Below, in pieces: positions 1 through 8,430 of a stretch of DNA of 64,000 nucleotides. The first letter of the stretch is position 1. The number at the start of each line of letters is the position of its first letter. A program made the translations under genes and the position numbers. A model generated the notes under the pieces. It did not search any database. It was not told the origin of the DNA and saw nothing but the letters and a program-made list of their open reading frames with translations. Source of the stretch: Streptomyces sp. 130 (lineage in GTDB: Bacteria; Actinomycetota; Actinomycetes; Streptomycetales; Streptomycetaceae); NCBI RefSeq assembly GCF_007096885.1, contig NZ_VJNO01000006.1:182046-246045 (forward strand), written 5' to 3'.

Positions 1-1
1 C

Positions 2-646
2 GCCGAGATCGTCCGCCGTGCCCACGCGGCCGGTCTCCAGACGGCGACCCACGCGCAGTCCCCGTACGCGATCGGCATGGTGCTCGACGCGATCGAGAAG
101 GCCCAGGCGGAGCGCCCGCGCGAGGACATGCGCCATCGCATCGAGCACTCCGGACTGCCCACCGACGAGCAGATCGACCGCATGGGCGAACTCGGCGTCG
201 TTCCGGTGATGCAGCCCCAGCACCACCTGCGCACCGGCGACGGCACCCTCACCGCCATCGGCGAGATGGGCCACCGCTACAACCCGGCGGGCCGCTGCCC
301 CGAGGCCGGCGTCCCGGTCGTCTTCTCCTCCGACGCCCCCGTCGCCCCGCCCGCCCCGCTGGAGGCCGTCGCCGCCGCCGCGACCCGCCGCACCGTGCTC
401 GGCACCGTCCTCGGCGACGAGTCGCTGCGCCTGCCCGTGGAGGCCGGTCTGCACGCCCACACCGGTGCGGCGGCGGCGGCCCTGCACCGCGAGGACGCGG
501 TCGGCGCGCTCGCCCCCGGCATGCTGGCCGACTTCGTCGTCCTCGACGCCGACCCGCTGACCGTCCCCGTCGACGAGCTGACCGGCGTCCGCGTCCTGGA
601 GACGTGGGTCGGCGGCAGCCGCGCCTGGGCCGCTCCCGGCCGCTGA
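2..646 (+). CDS. Amidohydrolase family protein, C-terminal part (5' end outside window)
   Basis: This frame is open from the first bases of the window and ends at TGA 644-646, so the start lies upstream. The visible part is about 214 residues. It looks like the C-terminal half of a YtcJ-type metal-dependent amidohydrolase: a HAAGLQTATHAQ segment with a metal-ligand-like His, then RHRIEHSG, a VFSSDAP segment that would hold the catalytic Asp, and a tail (GALAPGMLADFVVLDADPL) typical of the closing beta-sandwich. Such enzymes hydrolyse amide or related bonds in the cytoplasm; the substrate cannot be told. A hairpin with a T-run follows at 668-719, and an MHS transporter gene lies downstream on the same strand. 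Confidence 0.85.
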   Translation, partial: AEIVRRAHAAGLQTATHAQSPYAIGMVLDAIEKAQAERPREDMRHRIEHSGLPTDEQIDRMGELGVVPVMQPQHHLRTGDGTLTAIGEMGHRYNPAGRCPEAGVPVVFSSDAPVAPPAPLEAVAAAATRRTVLGTVLGDESLRLPVEAGLHAHTGAAAAALHREDAVGALAPGMLADFVVLDADPLTVPVDELTGVRVLETWVGGSRAWAAPGR

Positions 647-667
647 CCCGGCGGGCGCACCCGATTC

Positions 668-719
668 CCCGGCGGCCGGACGATCCTTCCGTGGCCCGGC
701 CGCCGGGCCCCCTCTTTTT
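668..719 (+). terminator. Intrinsic terminator after the amidohydrolase gene
   Basis: A perfect 12-bp inverted repeat (CCCGGCGGCCGG at 668-679 and its complement at 696-707) is followed by a run of five T at 715-719. This is a classical Rho-independent arrangement, unusual in a genome where most hairpins lack a T-run. It separates the amidohydrolase from the transporter that starts at 790. Confidence 0.8.
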
Positions 720-789
720 CGCCAACTCGACTGGCCGCAGCGTCCCCGTCTGCAACGTCCCCGTCTGCACTCACCTGCCGGAGGTCCCC

Positions 790-2160
790 TTGCCGGACCG
801 CACCACCACCGCCCGCCGACCGCAGAGCCCGTACCGGACGGCCCTCGCCGCCCTGTCCGGAACCTCCATCGAGTGGTACGACTTCTACGCCTTCGCCACC
901 GCCGCGGCGATCGTGTTCAACGACGTCTTCTTCCCCGACGACATGCCCACGGCGCTGAAGACCATCTCGTCCTTCGCCACCTTCGCCGTCGGCTTCCTGC
1001 TGCGTCCGCTCGGCGGCATCGTGTTCGGGCACATCGGCGACCGCGTCGGCCGTAAGAAGACGCTGGTCATCACCCTCATGATGATGGGCATCGCCTCGTT
1101 CGCCATCGGCCTGCTGCCCACCTACGACCAGGTCGGCCCGCTGGCCCCGATCCTGCTGATCGTGCTCCGGCTCGTCCAGGGCATCGCGATCGGCGGCGAG
1201 TGGGGAGGCGCCGTCCTGATCGCCGTGGAGAACGCCCCCAAGGGCAAGGCCACCTTCTTCGGCTCCTTCGCCCAGCTCGGCTCCTCGGTCGGCGCGCTCC
1301 TGTCCACCGGCATGTTCAGCCTCATGAGCCTGTTCGGTGACACCGCCTTCGACAGCTGGGGCTGGCGCGTGCCGTTCCTCGCCTCGGCGGTCCTCGTCGT
1401 CATCGGCCTGGTCGTGCGGACCAAGCTGGAGGACTCCCCGGTGATGGAGGACATCCACACCGAGCAGAAGGAGAAGGGGGAGGGGAAGGGCGGGGGAGCC
1501 TCGCAGCTGCCCGTCGCCGAGGTCCTGCGCAACGACTGGAAGACGGTGCTGGTGGGCGTCTTCTCGCTGGCCACCGCGACCGGCGGCTACTACGTCGTGA
1601 CGAGCTACCTCCTCTCGTACGGCACCGACGACCAGCACCTGTCCGAGTCGATGCTGCTCAACGGCCTCACGCTCGCCGCGTTCCTGGAACTGGTCGTCAC
1701 CCCGTTCCTGTCGCTGCTCGGCGACCGGATCGGCGCGCACAAGGTCGTCGTCGGCGGACTCGCGGGCGTGGTGCTGCTCTCGATACCGCAGTTCATGGTC
1801 GTGGGCACCGGCAACGTCGTCCTGATCTATCTGGGGATGCTCGCCATGCGCTTCGTGATGTCGGCGCTGTACGGGCCGATGGCGGCGATCCTCGCGGACG
1901 GCTTCGCCCCGCACGTGCGGTACACCGGCATCTCCCTGGCGTACCAGATCTGCAACCTGGTCTTCGCGGGCTTCGCCCCCGTCACGGCGGTGTGGCTGTC
2001 CTCCCTCGCGGGCGGCGCGTACTGGCCGCCGGCGGTCGCGCTGATGGTGATCTCGCTGATCGGCATCTGGTGCACCCTGCGCCTGCGCGTCTACCGCGCG
2101 CGCCTCATCGCCTCCGCGACCGCCGACGCGCCGGCGGCCCGGGTGGCCGCCGGCGTCTGA
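790..2160 (+). CDS. MFS transporter, metabolite:H+ symporter (MHS) type
   Basis: This is a 456-residue integral membrane protein of the major facilitator superfamily, with about twelve hydrophobic segments. The N-terminus (SGTSIEWYDFYAFATAAAI) and the loop 2-3 motif GHIGDRVGRKKT are characteristic of the MHS branch, which includes ProP, ShiA and KgtP and imports betaine, proline, shikimate or dicarboxylates with protons. The TTG start at 790 is chosen because GGAGGT lies 5 bases upstream; the in-frame codons further upstream overlap the preceding terminator. A hydrophilic Lys/Glu/Gly-rich loop occurs midway (around 1465-1500). It stands alone between hairpins. The substrate is unknown; neighbouring catabolic genes suggest a small organic acid or amine. 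Confidence 0.85.
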   Translation: MPDRTTTARRPQSPYRTALAALSGTSIEWYDFYAFATAAAIVFNDVFFPDDMPTALKTISSFATFAVGFLLRPLGGIVFGHIGDRVGRKKTLVITLMMMGIASFAIGLLPTYDQVGPLAPILLIVLRLVQGIAIGGEWGGAVLIAVENAPKGKATFFGSFAQLGSSVGALLSTGMFSLMSLFGDTAFDSWGWRVPFLASAVLVVIGLVVRTKLEDSPVMEDIHTEQKEKGEGKGGGASQLPVAEVLRNDWKTVLVGVFSLATATGGYYVVTSYLLSYGTDDQHLSESMLLNGLTLAAFLELVVTPFLSLLGDRIGAHKVVVGGLAGVVLLSIPQFMVVGTGNVVLIYLGMLAMRFVMSALYGPMAAILADGFAPHVRYTGISLAYQICNLVFAGFAPVTAVWLSSLAGGAYWPPAVALMVISLIGIWCTLRLRVYRARLIASATADAPAARVAAGV

Positions 2161-2225
2161 GGCCCGACGCACCGGGGCCCCGCCCCTTCGGTGGCCGGGC
2201 CTTCCGGCTTCTCCCACGACTCGCC

Positions 2226-2250
2226 GGATGATACCGGGGCGGTATCATCC
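2226..2250. promoter_or_regulatory. Operator/promoter of the RHH-Fic module
   Basis: A perfect 10-bp inverted repeat (GGATGATACC and its complement, spacer GGGGC) lies 4 bases before the antitoxin ATG. The right arm contains TATCAT (2243-2248), a good -10 hexamer placed so that transcription would begin at or next to the ATG at 2255. No -35 hexamer and no Shine-Dalgarno are evident. The likely reading is a leaderless promoter whose -10 is masked by the RHH protein (autoregulation). Confidence 0.7.
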
Positions 2251-2254
2251 CCGT

Positions 2255-2449
2255 ATGGCGATGACACTCCGGCTCCCCGACGACCTCGACGCACAGCTCA
2301 CCGAGCGTGCCCGCAGAGAGGGCCGTAGCAAGCAGGAGCTTGCGATCGAGGCCATCCGGGAGGCCCAGGAGCGTTCCGAGCTGAAGGTGGACGACGTCCT
2401 GGCCGAGCTCATGGTCAGCGACGCGGAGATCATGGACTACCTGAAGTGA
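2255..2449 (+). CDS. Ribbon-helix-helix (CopG-type) antitoxin
   Basis: This is a 64-residue protein starting MAMTLRLPDD. The N-terminal beta strand (TLRLPDDLDAQL) and the following two helices (RSKQELAIEAIREAQE) fit a ribbon-helix-helix DNA-binding fold; the acidic C-terminal tail (VDDVLAELMVSDAEIMDYL) would wrap the toxin. No ribosome-binding site precedes the ATG, consistent with leaderless translation from the promoter inside the 2226-2250 palindrome. Its TGA overlaps the GTG of the Fic/Doc gene by 4 bases, so the pair is translationally coupled. A start at ATG 2228 would put the palindrome inside the gene and is less likely. Confidence 0.8.
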   Translation: MAMTLRLPDDLDAQLTERARREGRSKQELAIEAIREAQERSELKVDDVLAELMVSDAEIMDYLK

Positions 2450-2835
2450 CCGGGGTGCGGTACGTCCGGATCGACGAGGTGCTGGCCATCGCCCGGGCCG
2501 TCAACGGGACCGAGCACAGCGTGCGTGACCTGGGGCTCCTGGTGTCCGCGATCGAGCGGCCCCGGACGCATGTGTTCGGGGCGGAGCTGTATCCCACGCT
2601 GCACGAGAAGGCGGCGGCGTTGCTGCATTCCGTCGCCCGGAATCACGCGCTGATCGACGGCAACAAGCGCACCGCCTGGCTCGCCATGCGCGTCTTCCTG
2701 CGGTTCAACGGCGGCGCCGCCGTCGCTCCGCCACCCGTCACGGTGGCCGGCCCGTTCGTCGAGGACGTCGCGCAGGACCACCTCGACGTGCCGGTCGTCG
2801 CCAAGCGGCTGGCGGAGTGGTTCCCCCTGTCCTGA
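2446..2835 (+). CDS. Fic/Doc-family toxin (death-on-curing type)
   Basis: This 129-residue protein contains the Fic core motif HALIDGNKR at residues 67-75, with His67, Asp71, Asn73 and Arg75 in the expected places; the length suits the compact Doc group. Doc enzymes phosphorylate EF-Tu, while other Fic proteins transfer AMP; which applies here cannot be read from the sequence. The partner is the RHH protein directly upstream (GTGA overlap), a known alternative to the Phd antitoxin in actinobacteria. The motif has Gly where Doc has Ala before Asn. Confidence 0.85.
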   Translation: MTGVRYVRIDEVLAIARAVNGTEHSVRDLGLLVSAIERPRTHVFGAELYPTLHEKAAALLHSVARNHALIDGNKRTAWLAMRVFLRFNGGAAVAPPPVTVAGPFVEDVAQDHLDVPVVAKRLAEWFPLS

Positions 2836-2847
2836 CCCGGTGGCCGG

Positions 2848-5676
2848 TCAGCGCCGCAACGCCTCCGCGATGATCTGCACCAGGTGGCGGCTGTCCAGGC
2901 CCGCCAGGTCCCGGACCTGGGTGCGGCAGGAGTAGCCGTCCGCGAGGATGCGGCGGTCCGGGGCTTCGGCCGCCTCGGCGAGGATGCCGTCGCGGGCGAT
3001 CTTCTCGGACACCTCGTAGTGGCCCTTCTCCATGCCGAAGTTCCCGGCCAGGCCGCAGCACCCCGAGGAGACCTCGACGTCGCAGCCCATCGAACGCAGC
3101 AGCGAGCGGTCCGCCTCGTAGCCCATGACCGCGTAGTGGTGGCAGTGGGGCTGGACGAGGAGGCGTTCCGCCGCCCGCGGGGGCGTCCAGTCGATCGAGG
3201 TGAGGAATTCGGCGACCGTGCTCACCGCGCCCGCGAGTTCCGCCGCGCCCGGGTCGTCCGGCAGGAGTTCCACCAGGTCCGAACGGAGCGTCGCGGTGCA
3301 GCTCGGCTCGATGCCGATCACCGTGCGGCCGGCCCGGACATGGGGGAGCAGCAGGTCCACCGTGGACCGGAGCTTCGCCCGGGCGGCGGTCAGCTGGCCC
3401 GTCGAGATCAGGGTCAGGCCGCAGCAGGCGCCCGGCGCGGCGATCTCCACGTCGCAGCCCGCCGCCGTCAGCACCTCCACCGCGTCGCGCGGGATGTCCG
3501 GCGCGAGCGCGTCCGAGAAGGAGTCGACCCAGAGCAGCACCTTGGGGCCGTCCGCCCCGGGCCGGGTCCGGGAAGCCCCGCGCCACCGGAACGGCTTCGC
3601 CGGCAACGGCGGCAGCGAGCGGCGGGGGTCCGCGCCCATCAGGCTCATCATCGTGCGCCGGAGCACCGGCACCCGCCCCGCCAGGTTGACCAGCGGGGCC
3701 ACGGGCGCGAGCAGGCGCAACCACTGCGGGAGCCGGCCGAGCGTGTAGTGGCTCAGCGGGCGGCGGCGGCCCTTGTACGTCTGGTGCAGGGCCTCCGACT
3801 TGTACATGGCCATGTCGATCCCCGTCGGGCAGTCGTTGGCGCACGCCTTGCAGCTCAGGCACAGGTCCAGGGCCTCGTGGACCTCCGGCGAGCTCCAGCC
3901 CTCCGTGACGAAGCCGCCGTTCAGCATCTCCTGGAGCGCCCTCGCCCGGCCCCGCGTCGAGTCCTTCTCGTCCCGGGTCGCCGTGTACGAGGGGCACATG
4001 AAGCCGCCCTGGCCGCTCAGGTCCGCCCGGCACTTGCCCACCCCGACACACCGGTGCACGGCCGCCGTGACGTCCCCGCCGTCGTGCGCGAAGGCGAAGC
4101 CGTCGGCCGCCCGCAGCCGGCGCGCCCCGGGCCGCCGGAGGTCCGCGTCCAGCGGCGCGGGGCGGACGACGACCCCGGGGTTCATGACGTCGTCCGGGTC
4201 CAGCAGGGCCTTGAACGCCTCCATCGCGCGCAGCGCCTCGGGGCCGTACATCGCCGGCAGCAGCTCGGAGCGGGCGCGGCCGTCGCCGTGCTCACCGGAG
4301 AGCGAACCGCCGTGCTCGGCGGCCAGGGCGGCGGCGCGTTCGAGGAAGCCGCGCATCGGCGCGCCCCCGGCGTCGAGCGGGAAGTCGATGCGGGCGTGGA
4401 CGCACCCGTCGCCGAAGTGGCCGTAGGCCAGGCCGGAGAGCCCCTCCTCGGCCATCAGCGCCTGGAGGCCGCGCAGGTAGTCGCCGAGCCGTTCCGGCGG
4501 CACGGCGGAGTCCTCCCAGCCGGGCCACGCCTGCTTGCCGTCGGCGGTGCGTCCGGCCAGGCCGGCGCCGTCGGCGCGGATCTGCCAGAGCCGGGTCGCC
4601 TCGGGGCCCGCCGGCAGGACCACGCTGTCGGCGGCGTGCGAGGCCGCGACGAGCGCCCGCGCCGATGCGACCGCCTCCGCCGAGGTCGCCCCGCCGACCT
4701 CGGCGATGAGCCAGCCACCGCCCTCGGGCAGCGTGGGGACGGCCGCGTCGCCGTGCGCCCGGCGCACCACGTCCACGAGCTGCGCGTCCAGGCCCTCCAG
4801 CGCGAGCGGGCGGAAGGGCAGCAGGTGCGGCACGTCGTCCGCGGCCGTCGCCATGTCCGCGTAGCCCAGGACGGCGAGCGCCGGAGCCGGTGCCTGCGGC
4901 ACGAGCCGCACCGTGGCTTCCAGCAGGACGCCGCAGCTGCCCTCCGTACCGGTCAGCGCCGCCGCGAGGTTGCGCCCGTTCTCCGGCAGCAGGTGCTCCA
5001 GCGAGTAGCCGGAGATCTGCCGCCCGAACCGCCCGAACTCGGTACGCAGCACCGCCAGATGCTCCGTGACGAACGCGTCGAGCCCCGGCACCGCCGCGAG
5101 CGCCTGCGGACCCGAGCCGGCCGTGATCACCTCGCCGCCGCCCGTCAGCCAGGTCATCGACACGACGTTGTCGGCCGTACGCCCGTACGACAGGCCGTGC
5201 GGGCCGCACGCGTTGTTGCCGATCATCCCGCCGATCGTGCAGCGGCTGGCCGTCGAGGGGTCGGGCCCGAACCGCAAGCCGTGCGGCAGGGCCTCCCGCT
5301 GAAGGGTGCTCAGGACGACGCCCGGTTCGACCACCGCCGTCGAGGAGACGGGATCGACGGACAGCACGCGGTTCATCGAGCGGGAGAAGTCGATCACCAG
5401 GCCCGGCCCCACCGCGTTGCCGGCGCACGAGGTCCCGCCGCCCCTGACGGTGACCGGAACCCGGTGCTCACGTGCGATCCCGACCGCGGTGATCACGTCG
5501 TCGGCGCCGCGCGGCATGAGCACGGCCCCCGGCACGATCCGGTAGTTCGACGCGTCGGTCGAGTAGACCGCCCGGGTCGTCGCCGAAGCGTCGACGAGAT
5601 CGCCCAGCTTCCCGCGCAGGGCGTCGAGAAACGCCTCGGAGAGGGGGGCCGGGGCGTCTGCCATGGTCGCGTCCAT
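2848..5676 (-). CDS. FAD-linked D-2-hydroxyacid dehydrogenase fused to Fe-S (CCG-domain) module
   Basis: This 942-residue two-part oxidoreductase is predicted to be cytoplasmic. The N-terminal half (about 1-520) is a PCMH-type FAD-binding dehydrogenase (GlcD/Dld-like): VRGGGTSCAGNAVGPGL and GMIGNNACGPHG contact FAD, and SGEHGDGRARSELLP closes the FAD-oxidase C domain. The C-terminal half resembles GlpC/LldF: one cysteine cluster around CVGVGKCRADL, a ferredoxin-like CLSCKACANDCPTG, and two CCG-type sites (APGACCGLTL and SSGCCGLAGNF). Family members oxidise D-lactate, D-2-hydroxyglutarate or related acids and pass electrons to quinone. ATG 5676 has AGGAG nine bases upstream. It is the last gene of the minus-strand importer operon, 84 bases after the DUF6282-like gene, and may oxidise that pathway's product. 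Confidence 0.85.
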   Translation of the reverse strand: MDATMADAPAPLSEAFLDALRGKLGDLVDASATTRAVYSTDASNYRIVPGAVLMPRGADDVITAVGIAREHRVPVTVRGGGTSCAGNAVGPGLVIDFSRSMNRVLSVDPVSSTAVVEPGVVLSTLQREALPHGLRFGPDPSTASRCTIGGMIGNNACGPHGLSYGRTADNVVSMTWLTGGGEVITAGSGPQALAAVPGLDAFVTEHLAVLRTEFGRFGRQISGYSLEHLLPENGRNLAAALTGTEGSCGVLLEATVRLVPQAPAPALAVLGYADMATAADDVPHLLPFRPLALEGLDAQLVDVVRRAHGDAAVPTLPEGGGWLIAEVGGATSAEAVASARALVAASHAADSVVLPAGPEATRLWQIRADGAGLAGRTADGKQAWPGWEDSAVPPERLGDYLRGLQALMAEEGLSGLAYGHFGDGCVHARIDFPLDAGGAPMRGFLERAAALAAEHGGSLSGEHGDGRARSELLPAMYGPEALRAMEAFKALLDPDDVMNPGVVVRPAPLDADLRRPGARRLRAADGFAFAHDGGDVTAAVHRCVGVGKCRADLSGQGGFMCPSYTATRDEKDSTRGRARALQEMLNGGFVTEGWSSPEVHEALDLCLSCKACANDCPTGIDMAMYKSEALHQTYKGRRRPLSHYTLGRLPQWLRLLAPVAPLVNLAGRVPVLRRTMMSLMGADPRRSLPPLPAKPFRWRGASRTRPGADGPKVLLWVDSFSDALAPDIPRDAVEVLTAAGCDVEIAAPGACCGLTLISTGQLTAARAKLRSTVDLLLPHVRAGRTVIGIEPSCTATLRSDLVELLPDDPGAAELAGAVSTVAEFLTSIDWTPPRAAERLLVQPHCHHYAVMGYEADRSLLRSMGCDVEVSSGCCGLAGNFGMEKGHYEVSEKIARDGILAEAAEAPDRRILADGYSCRTQVRDLAGLDSRHLVQIIAEALRR

Positions 5677-5760
5677 CGGGTGCTGCTCCTGGGGGCGTCG
5701 GTTCTGGTGGTGCGGGCACGGTCCCGCCGTGCCACGGGCGGAAGCGCGGTTACGTCATCC

Positions 5761-6612
5761 TCATCGCAGGACCAGCTTCCGGGGGACCTCACTCGCCGCG
5801 TCCCGCAGCCGGCCCCCGTCCAGCCCCTCCGCGGCCAGTGCGGCGATGAGCTCTTCGAGGGCGGTCGGCGGCTGCGGGCTGTCCGGCTGCCCGGCGTCCG
5901 AGGCCAGCACCAGGCGCGGCCCCGCCGCCCTCGCGACCTCGGCCAGGCGGGCCGGGGTCATCCCGGGCTGGTGCAGGAGCTGGTACGCCGTGATCTCGAC
6001 GTACGCGCCGCGCGCCGCCAGCTCCGCGATCTCCGCCGGCTCCATCCCGGGCACCGTGTACGAGGGGTGGGTGAGCAGGAACCTGCCGATGCCCCGGGCC
6101 TGTGCCTGCTCCAGCAGCCACCAGCACTCCGGACCGCTCACGTGGCCCGTGCACAGCACCGCGTCGTGCTCCGCGATCAGGTCCAGGACGAGCAGGGCGT
6201 CCCGGGCGGCCTCGTGGTCCGCGGCCAGGACCGGCGGAACGGCCAGCGCGGACCGGCCCAGCCGCTCGTCCAGGTCCCCGAGCCGGGGCAGCCCCGCGCT
6301 CTCCTGGGTGTGGGAGTCCGCCGTGGGGAACCAGACGACCCGGCCGCCCGTGGACAGGGCCGACACGACCGCCGCCGGGTTGATCCCGCCGACGGCGCGG
6401 TTCAGGGTGATGCCCCCGACGACGTCGAGGCCGGTGGAGCGGGCGAGTGCGCTGGCCCGGCCCACGGTCGACTCGTGGTGCGCCTTCAGGACGAAGCCGC
6501 TGTAGCCGGCCGCCGCGTAGCCGGCCGCGATCTGGTCGTCGTGCCCGATCCGCGCGAGGACGTCGGGGGCGGCGTGGACATGCACGTCAAACACGGAGCG
6601 GCTCACTCTCAC
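5761..6612 (-). CDS. DUF6282-like amidohydrolase-fold protein
   Basis: This 283-residue protein has the hallmarks of a metal-dependent TIM-barrel hydrolase: FDVHVHAAPDV near the N-terminus (His-x-His ligands), VLKAHHEST, a strand with CTGHVSG, LLTHPSYT, and a C-terminal LASDAG with the likely catalytic Asp. I recognise it as DUF6282-like from memory. Its reaction is not established. The GTG at 6612 overlaps the end of the nitrilase-like gene by 26 bases, and in-frame GTGs at 6606 and 6594 are alternatives; none has a strong ribosome-binding site, so translation is probably coupled. The context suggests it acts after the nitrilase-family enzyme in one pathway. Confidence 0.75.
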   Translation of the reverse strand: MRVSRSVFDVHVHAAPDVLARIGHDDQIAAGYAAAGYSGFVLKAHHESTVGRASALARSTGLDVVGGITLNRAVGGINPAAVVSALSTGGRVVWFPTADSHTQESAGLPRLGDLDERLGRSALAVPPVLAADHEAARDALLVLDLIAEHDAVLCTGHVSGPECWWLLEQAQARGIGRFLLTHPSYTVPGMEPAEIAELAARGAYVEITAYQLLHQPGMTPARLAEVARAAGPRLVLASDAGQPDSPQPPTALEELIAALAAEGLDGGRLRDAASEVPRKLVLR

Positions 6613-7456
6613 AGGGCTGCGGCGCCGGGAACGTCCCGGCGGGGGCGGGCAACAGGTCGGTCCTGGCCTCCGCGCGCATCGGAGTCTCCGCGCGCAGCCG
6701 GCGCAGGGCCGCCAGGTCGAGTTCGGCGACGGCGGACCCCGGCTCGTCGCCCAGCTCCGCGAGGACCGAGCCGTCCGGGCCGAGCACGCGCGAGCCGCCC
6801 CAGAACCGGGACGCGCCGTCCGTACCGCACCGGTTCACGAAGACGACGTAGCACTGCAGCAGCACGGCGGCGTGTTCCAGGATCACCTCCCAGGTGCGGC
6901 GGATTCGCGCCTCGTCGGCGCCGGTCATGCTGGCCACGGGCACGAACAGCACCTCGGCGCCGCCCTGCGCCGCCAGCCACGGGACGATCGGGTGCCACAT
7001 GTCGTTGCAGATCGCCGTGGCCACCGTGGCCGCGCCGAAGGCGGCCGTACGCAGCTGGTCGCCGGCCCGGAACGACAGGTGCTCGTTCCACGGCGCGTAC
7101 GACACGGGGTGCAGCTTGTGCTGGAGGTGCCGGGTGCCGGTCAGCGGGTCCGACAGCAGGTAGCCGTTCCAGGGCAGCCCGGACGCGTTGCGCTGGGCGA
7201 AGCCCACGCCCACGCCCTTGGAGACGAGCGCGTCCAGGCGCGGGTCGTCGGCCGGCAGCAGGTCCGCGTCCCGGTGCGGGGTGAAACCGTAACCGTGGGC
7301 CGAGAGTTCGGGCGTGAGCGCGAGGTCGACCGGGTCCAGGCCCGCGTGCAGCTCCGCGATGCCGGCGAGATTGTCGTCCACCGCGCCGAAGACGGGCGCG
7401 GTCTGCAGCAGGCCGACGCGCAGCGTCGTCAGGCCAGCTTGTTGGCGCTGAGCCAC
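6587..7456 (-). CDS. Carbon-nitrogen hydrolase (nitrilase superfamily)
   Basis: This 289-residue enzyme carries the complete nitrilase-superfamily triad: Glu50 in ALTPELSAHGYGF, Lys114 in QHKLHPV and Cys150 in ATAICNDMWHP. These enzymes hydrolyse amides, carbamoyl groups or nitriles to acids and ammonia in the cytoplasm. The GTG at 7456 is preferred because AGGAGGT lies nine bases upstream; this start is inside the 3' end of the substrate-binding-protein gene (28-base overlap), and no other start codon occurs before the conserved LRVGLLQT strand. It belongs to the ABC-importer operon, so the imported compound is probably an amide or nitrile, or becomes one. Confidence 0.85.
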   Translation of the reverse strand: MAQRQQAGLTTLRVGLLQTAPVFGAVDDNLAGIAELHAGLDPVDLALTPELSAHGYGFTPHRDADLLPADDPRLDALVSKGVGVGFAQRNASGLPWNGYLLSDPLTGTRHLQHKLHPVSYAPWNEHLSFRAGDQLRTAAFGAATVATAICNDMWHPIVPWLAAQGGAEVLFVPVASMTGADEARIRRTWEVILEHAAVLLQCYVVFVNRCGTDGASRFWGGSRVLGPDGSVLAELGDEPGSAVAELDLAALRRLRAETPMRAEARTDLLPAPAGTFPAPQPCESEPLRV

Positions 7457-8379
7457 TGGTGTGCCACCTCCTCGGGGCGCTTGCCGTCCACGTCGATCCG
7501 TGCGTTGAGCCGCTGCATCTCGGGGGTGGTCAGCAGTTCCGCGACGGGGGCCATCGCGGCCTGGATCTCCGGGTACTTCTTCAGGGTCTCGCCGCGGACG
7601 TTCAGCGACAGGTTGTACGGCGTGAAGTACTTCTTGTCGTCCTTCAGGACGGTCAGCCCGAGGGCGGCGATCCGGCCGTCGGTCGCGAAGACCTCGCCGG
7701 CGCTGCACGGGTTCCCCTTGGCGACCGCGTTGTAGATCGGCCCCTCGGCCAGCTCCGCCACCTTGCCCTTCGGCAGGCGGAAACCGTACGCCTGCTGCAG
7801 CCCGGCCCAGCCGTCGTCGCGGCCGAAGAACTCCGAGGCGCCGCAGAAACGCGCCTTCGACGGGTCCTTCGCCGCCAGTCCGGCGTAGTCGGAGAGGGTG
7901 GAGACGCCCAGCTTCTTCGCGGTCCGGGTGCTCATCGCGAGCGCGTAGGTGTTGTTCGCCGCCGCCGGCGGCAGCCACACCACCCCGTTGCGGGCCTCGT
8001 CCAGGGTGCGCACCTTCTCGTACACCGCCTCGGCGTCGGTGGTGCTGCCCTGCTGCTTCAGGGCCAGCCAGCCGGTGCCGGTGTACTCCCAGTACATGTC
8101 GACGGAACCGCCGGTGAGCGCGGAGCGCACGGCGTTGGAGCCGCTCATCCCGCAGGTCCGCTTCACGTGCGCCGCCTGCGCCTCCAGCCGCTGCGCGGTG
8201 ATCTCGCACAGCAGCAGCTGCTCGGTGAAGCTCTTCGACGCGACGTTCACCGTGGCCCCCTTGAGGGGCCCCTCGGCCGCGGGGCCGTCGCCCTGCCCGG
8301 GCGGATTCGCGGTGAGAGCGCAGCCGCTGGTGAGCACGAGGCCGAGCGCACTCGCCACCGCCACCATGTACTTACGCAT
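7429..8379 (-). CDS. Osmoprotectant/glycine-betaine-type ABC transporter substrate-binding lipoprotein
   Basis: This is a 316-residue lipoprotein. The signal peptide (MRKYMVAVASALGLVLTSGC) ends in the lipobox LTSGC with Cys20. The mature part matches the OpuAC/ProX type: VNVASKSFTEQLLLCEI near its start, VDMYWEYTGTGW, and a final EVAHQWL. Such proteins capture quaternary amines or related solutes outside the membrane and deliver them to the cognate permeases. It follows the downstream permease gene by 51 bases and is overlapped by the nitrilase-like gene. Three cysteines besides Cys20 (Cys58, Cys76 and another near CSAGEVFA) may form disulfides. Confidence 0.88.
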   Translation of the reverse strand: MRKYMVAVASALGLVLTSGCALTANPPGQGDGPAAEGPLKGATVNVASKSFTEQLLLCEITAQRLEAQAAHVKRTCGMSGSNAVRSALTGGSVDMYWEYTGTGWLALKQQGSTTDAEAVYEKVRTLDEARNGVVWLPPAAANNTYALAMSTRTAKKLGVSTLSDYAGLAAKDPSKARFCGASEFFGRDDGWAGLQQAYGFRLPKGKVAELAEGPIYNAVAKGNPCSAGEVFATDGRIAALGLTVLKDDKKYFTPYNLSLNVRGETLKKYPEIQAAMAPVAELLTTPEMQRLNARIDVDGKRPEEVAHQWLSANKLA

Positions 8380-8430
8380 GCTGAAGCCCTTTCGTGGTGC
8401 CTGAGATGTGTACGGGGATGCCGGCGCGGG

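Noticed and set aside
2884..7284. A 1466-codon open frame opposite the dehydrogenase, DUF6282-like and nitrilase-like genes
   Set aside because: It spans three well-supported genes in antisense and encodes repetitive Arg/Ala/Val sequence; this is a GC-bias shadow.
6587..8209. A single 540-codon frame running through the binding-protein gene into the nitrilase-like gene
   Set aside because: The upstream part is out of frame with the lipoprotein, and a GTG with a strong ribosome-binding site at 7456 gives the proper nitrilase start.
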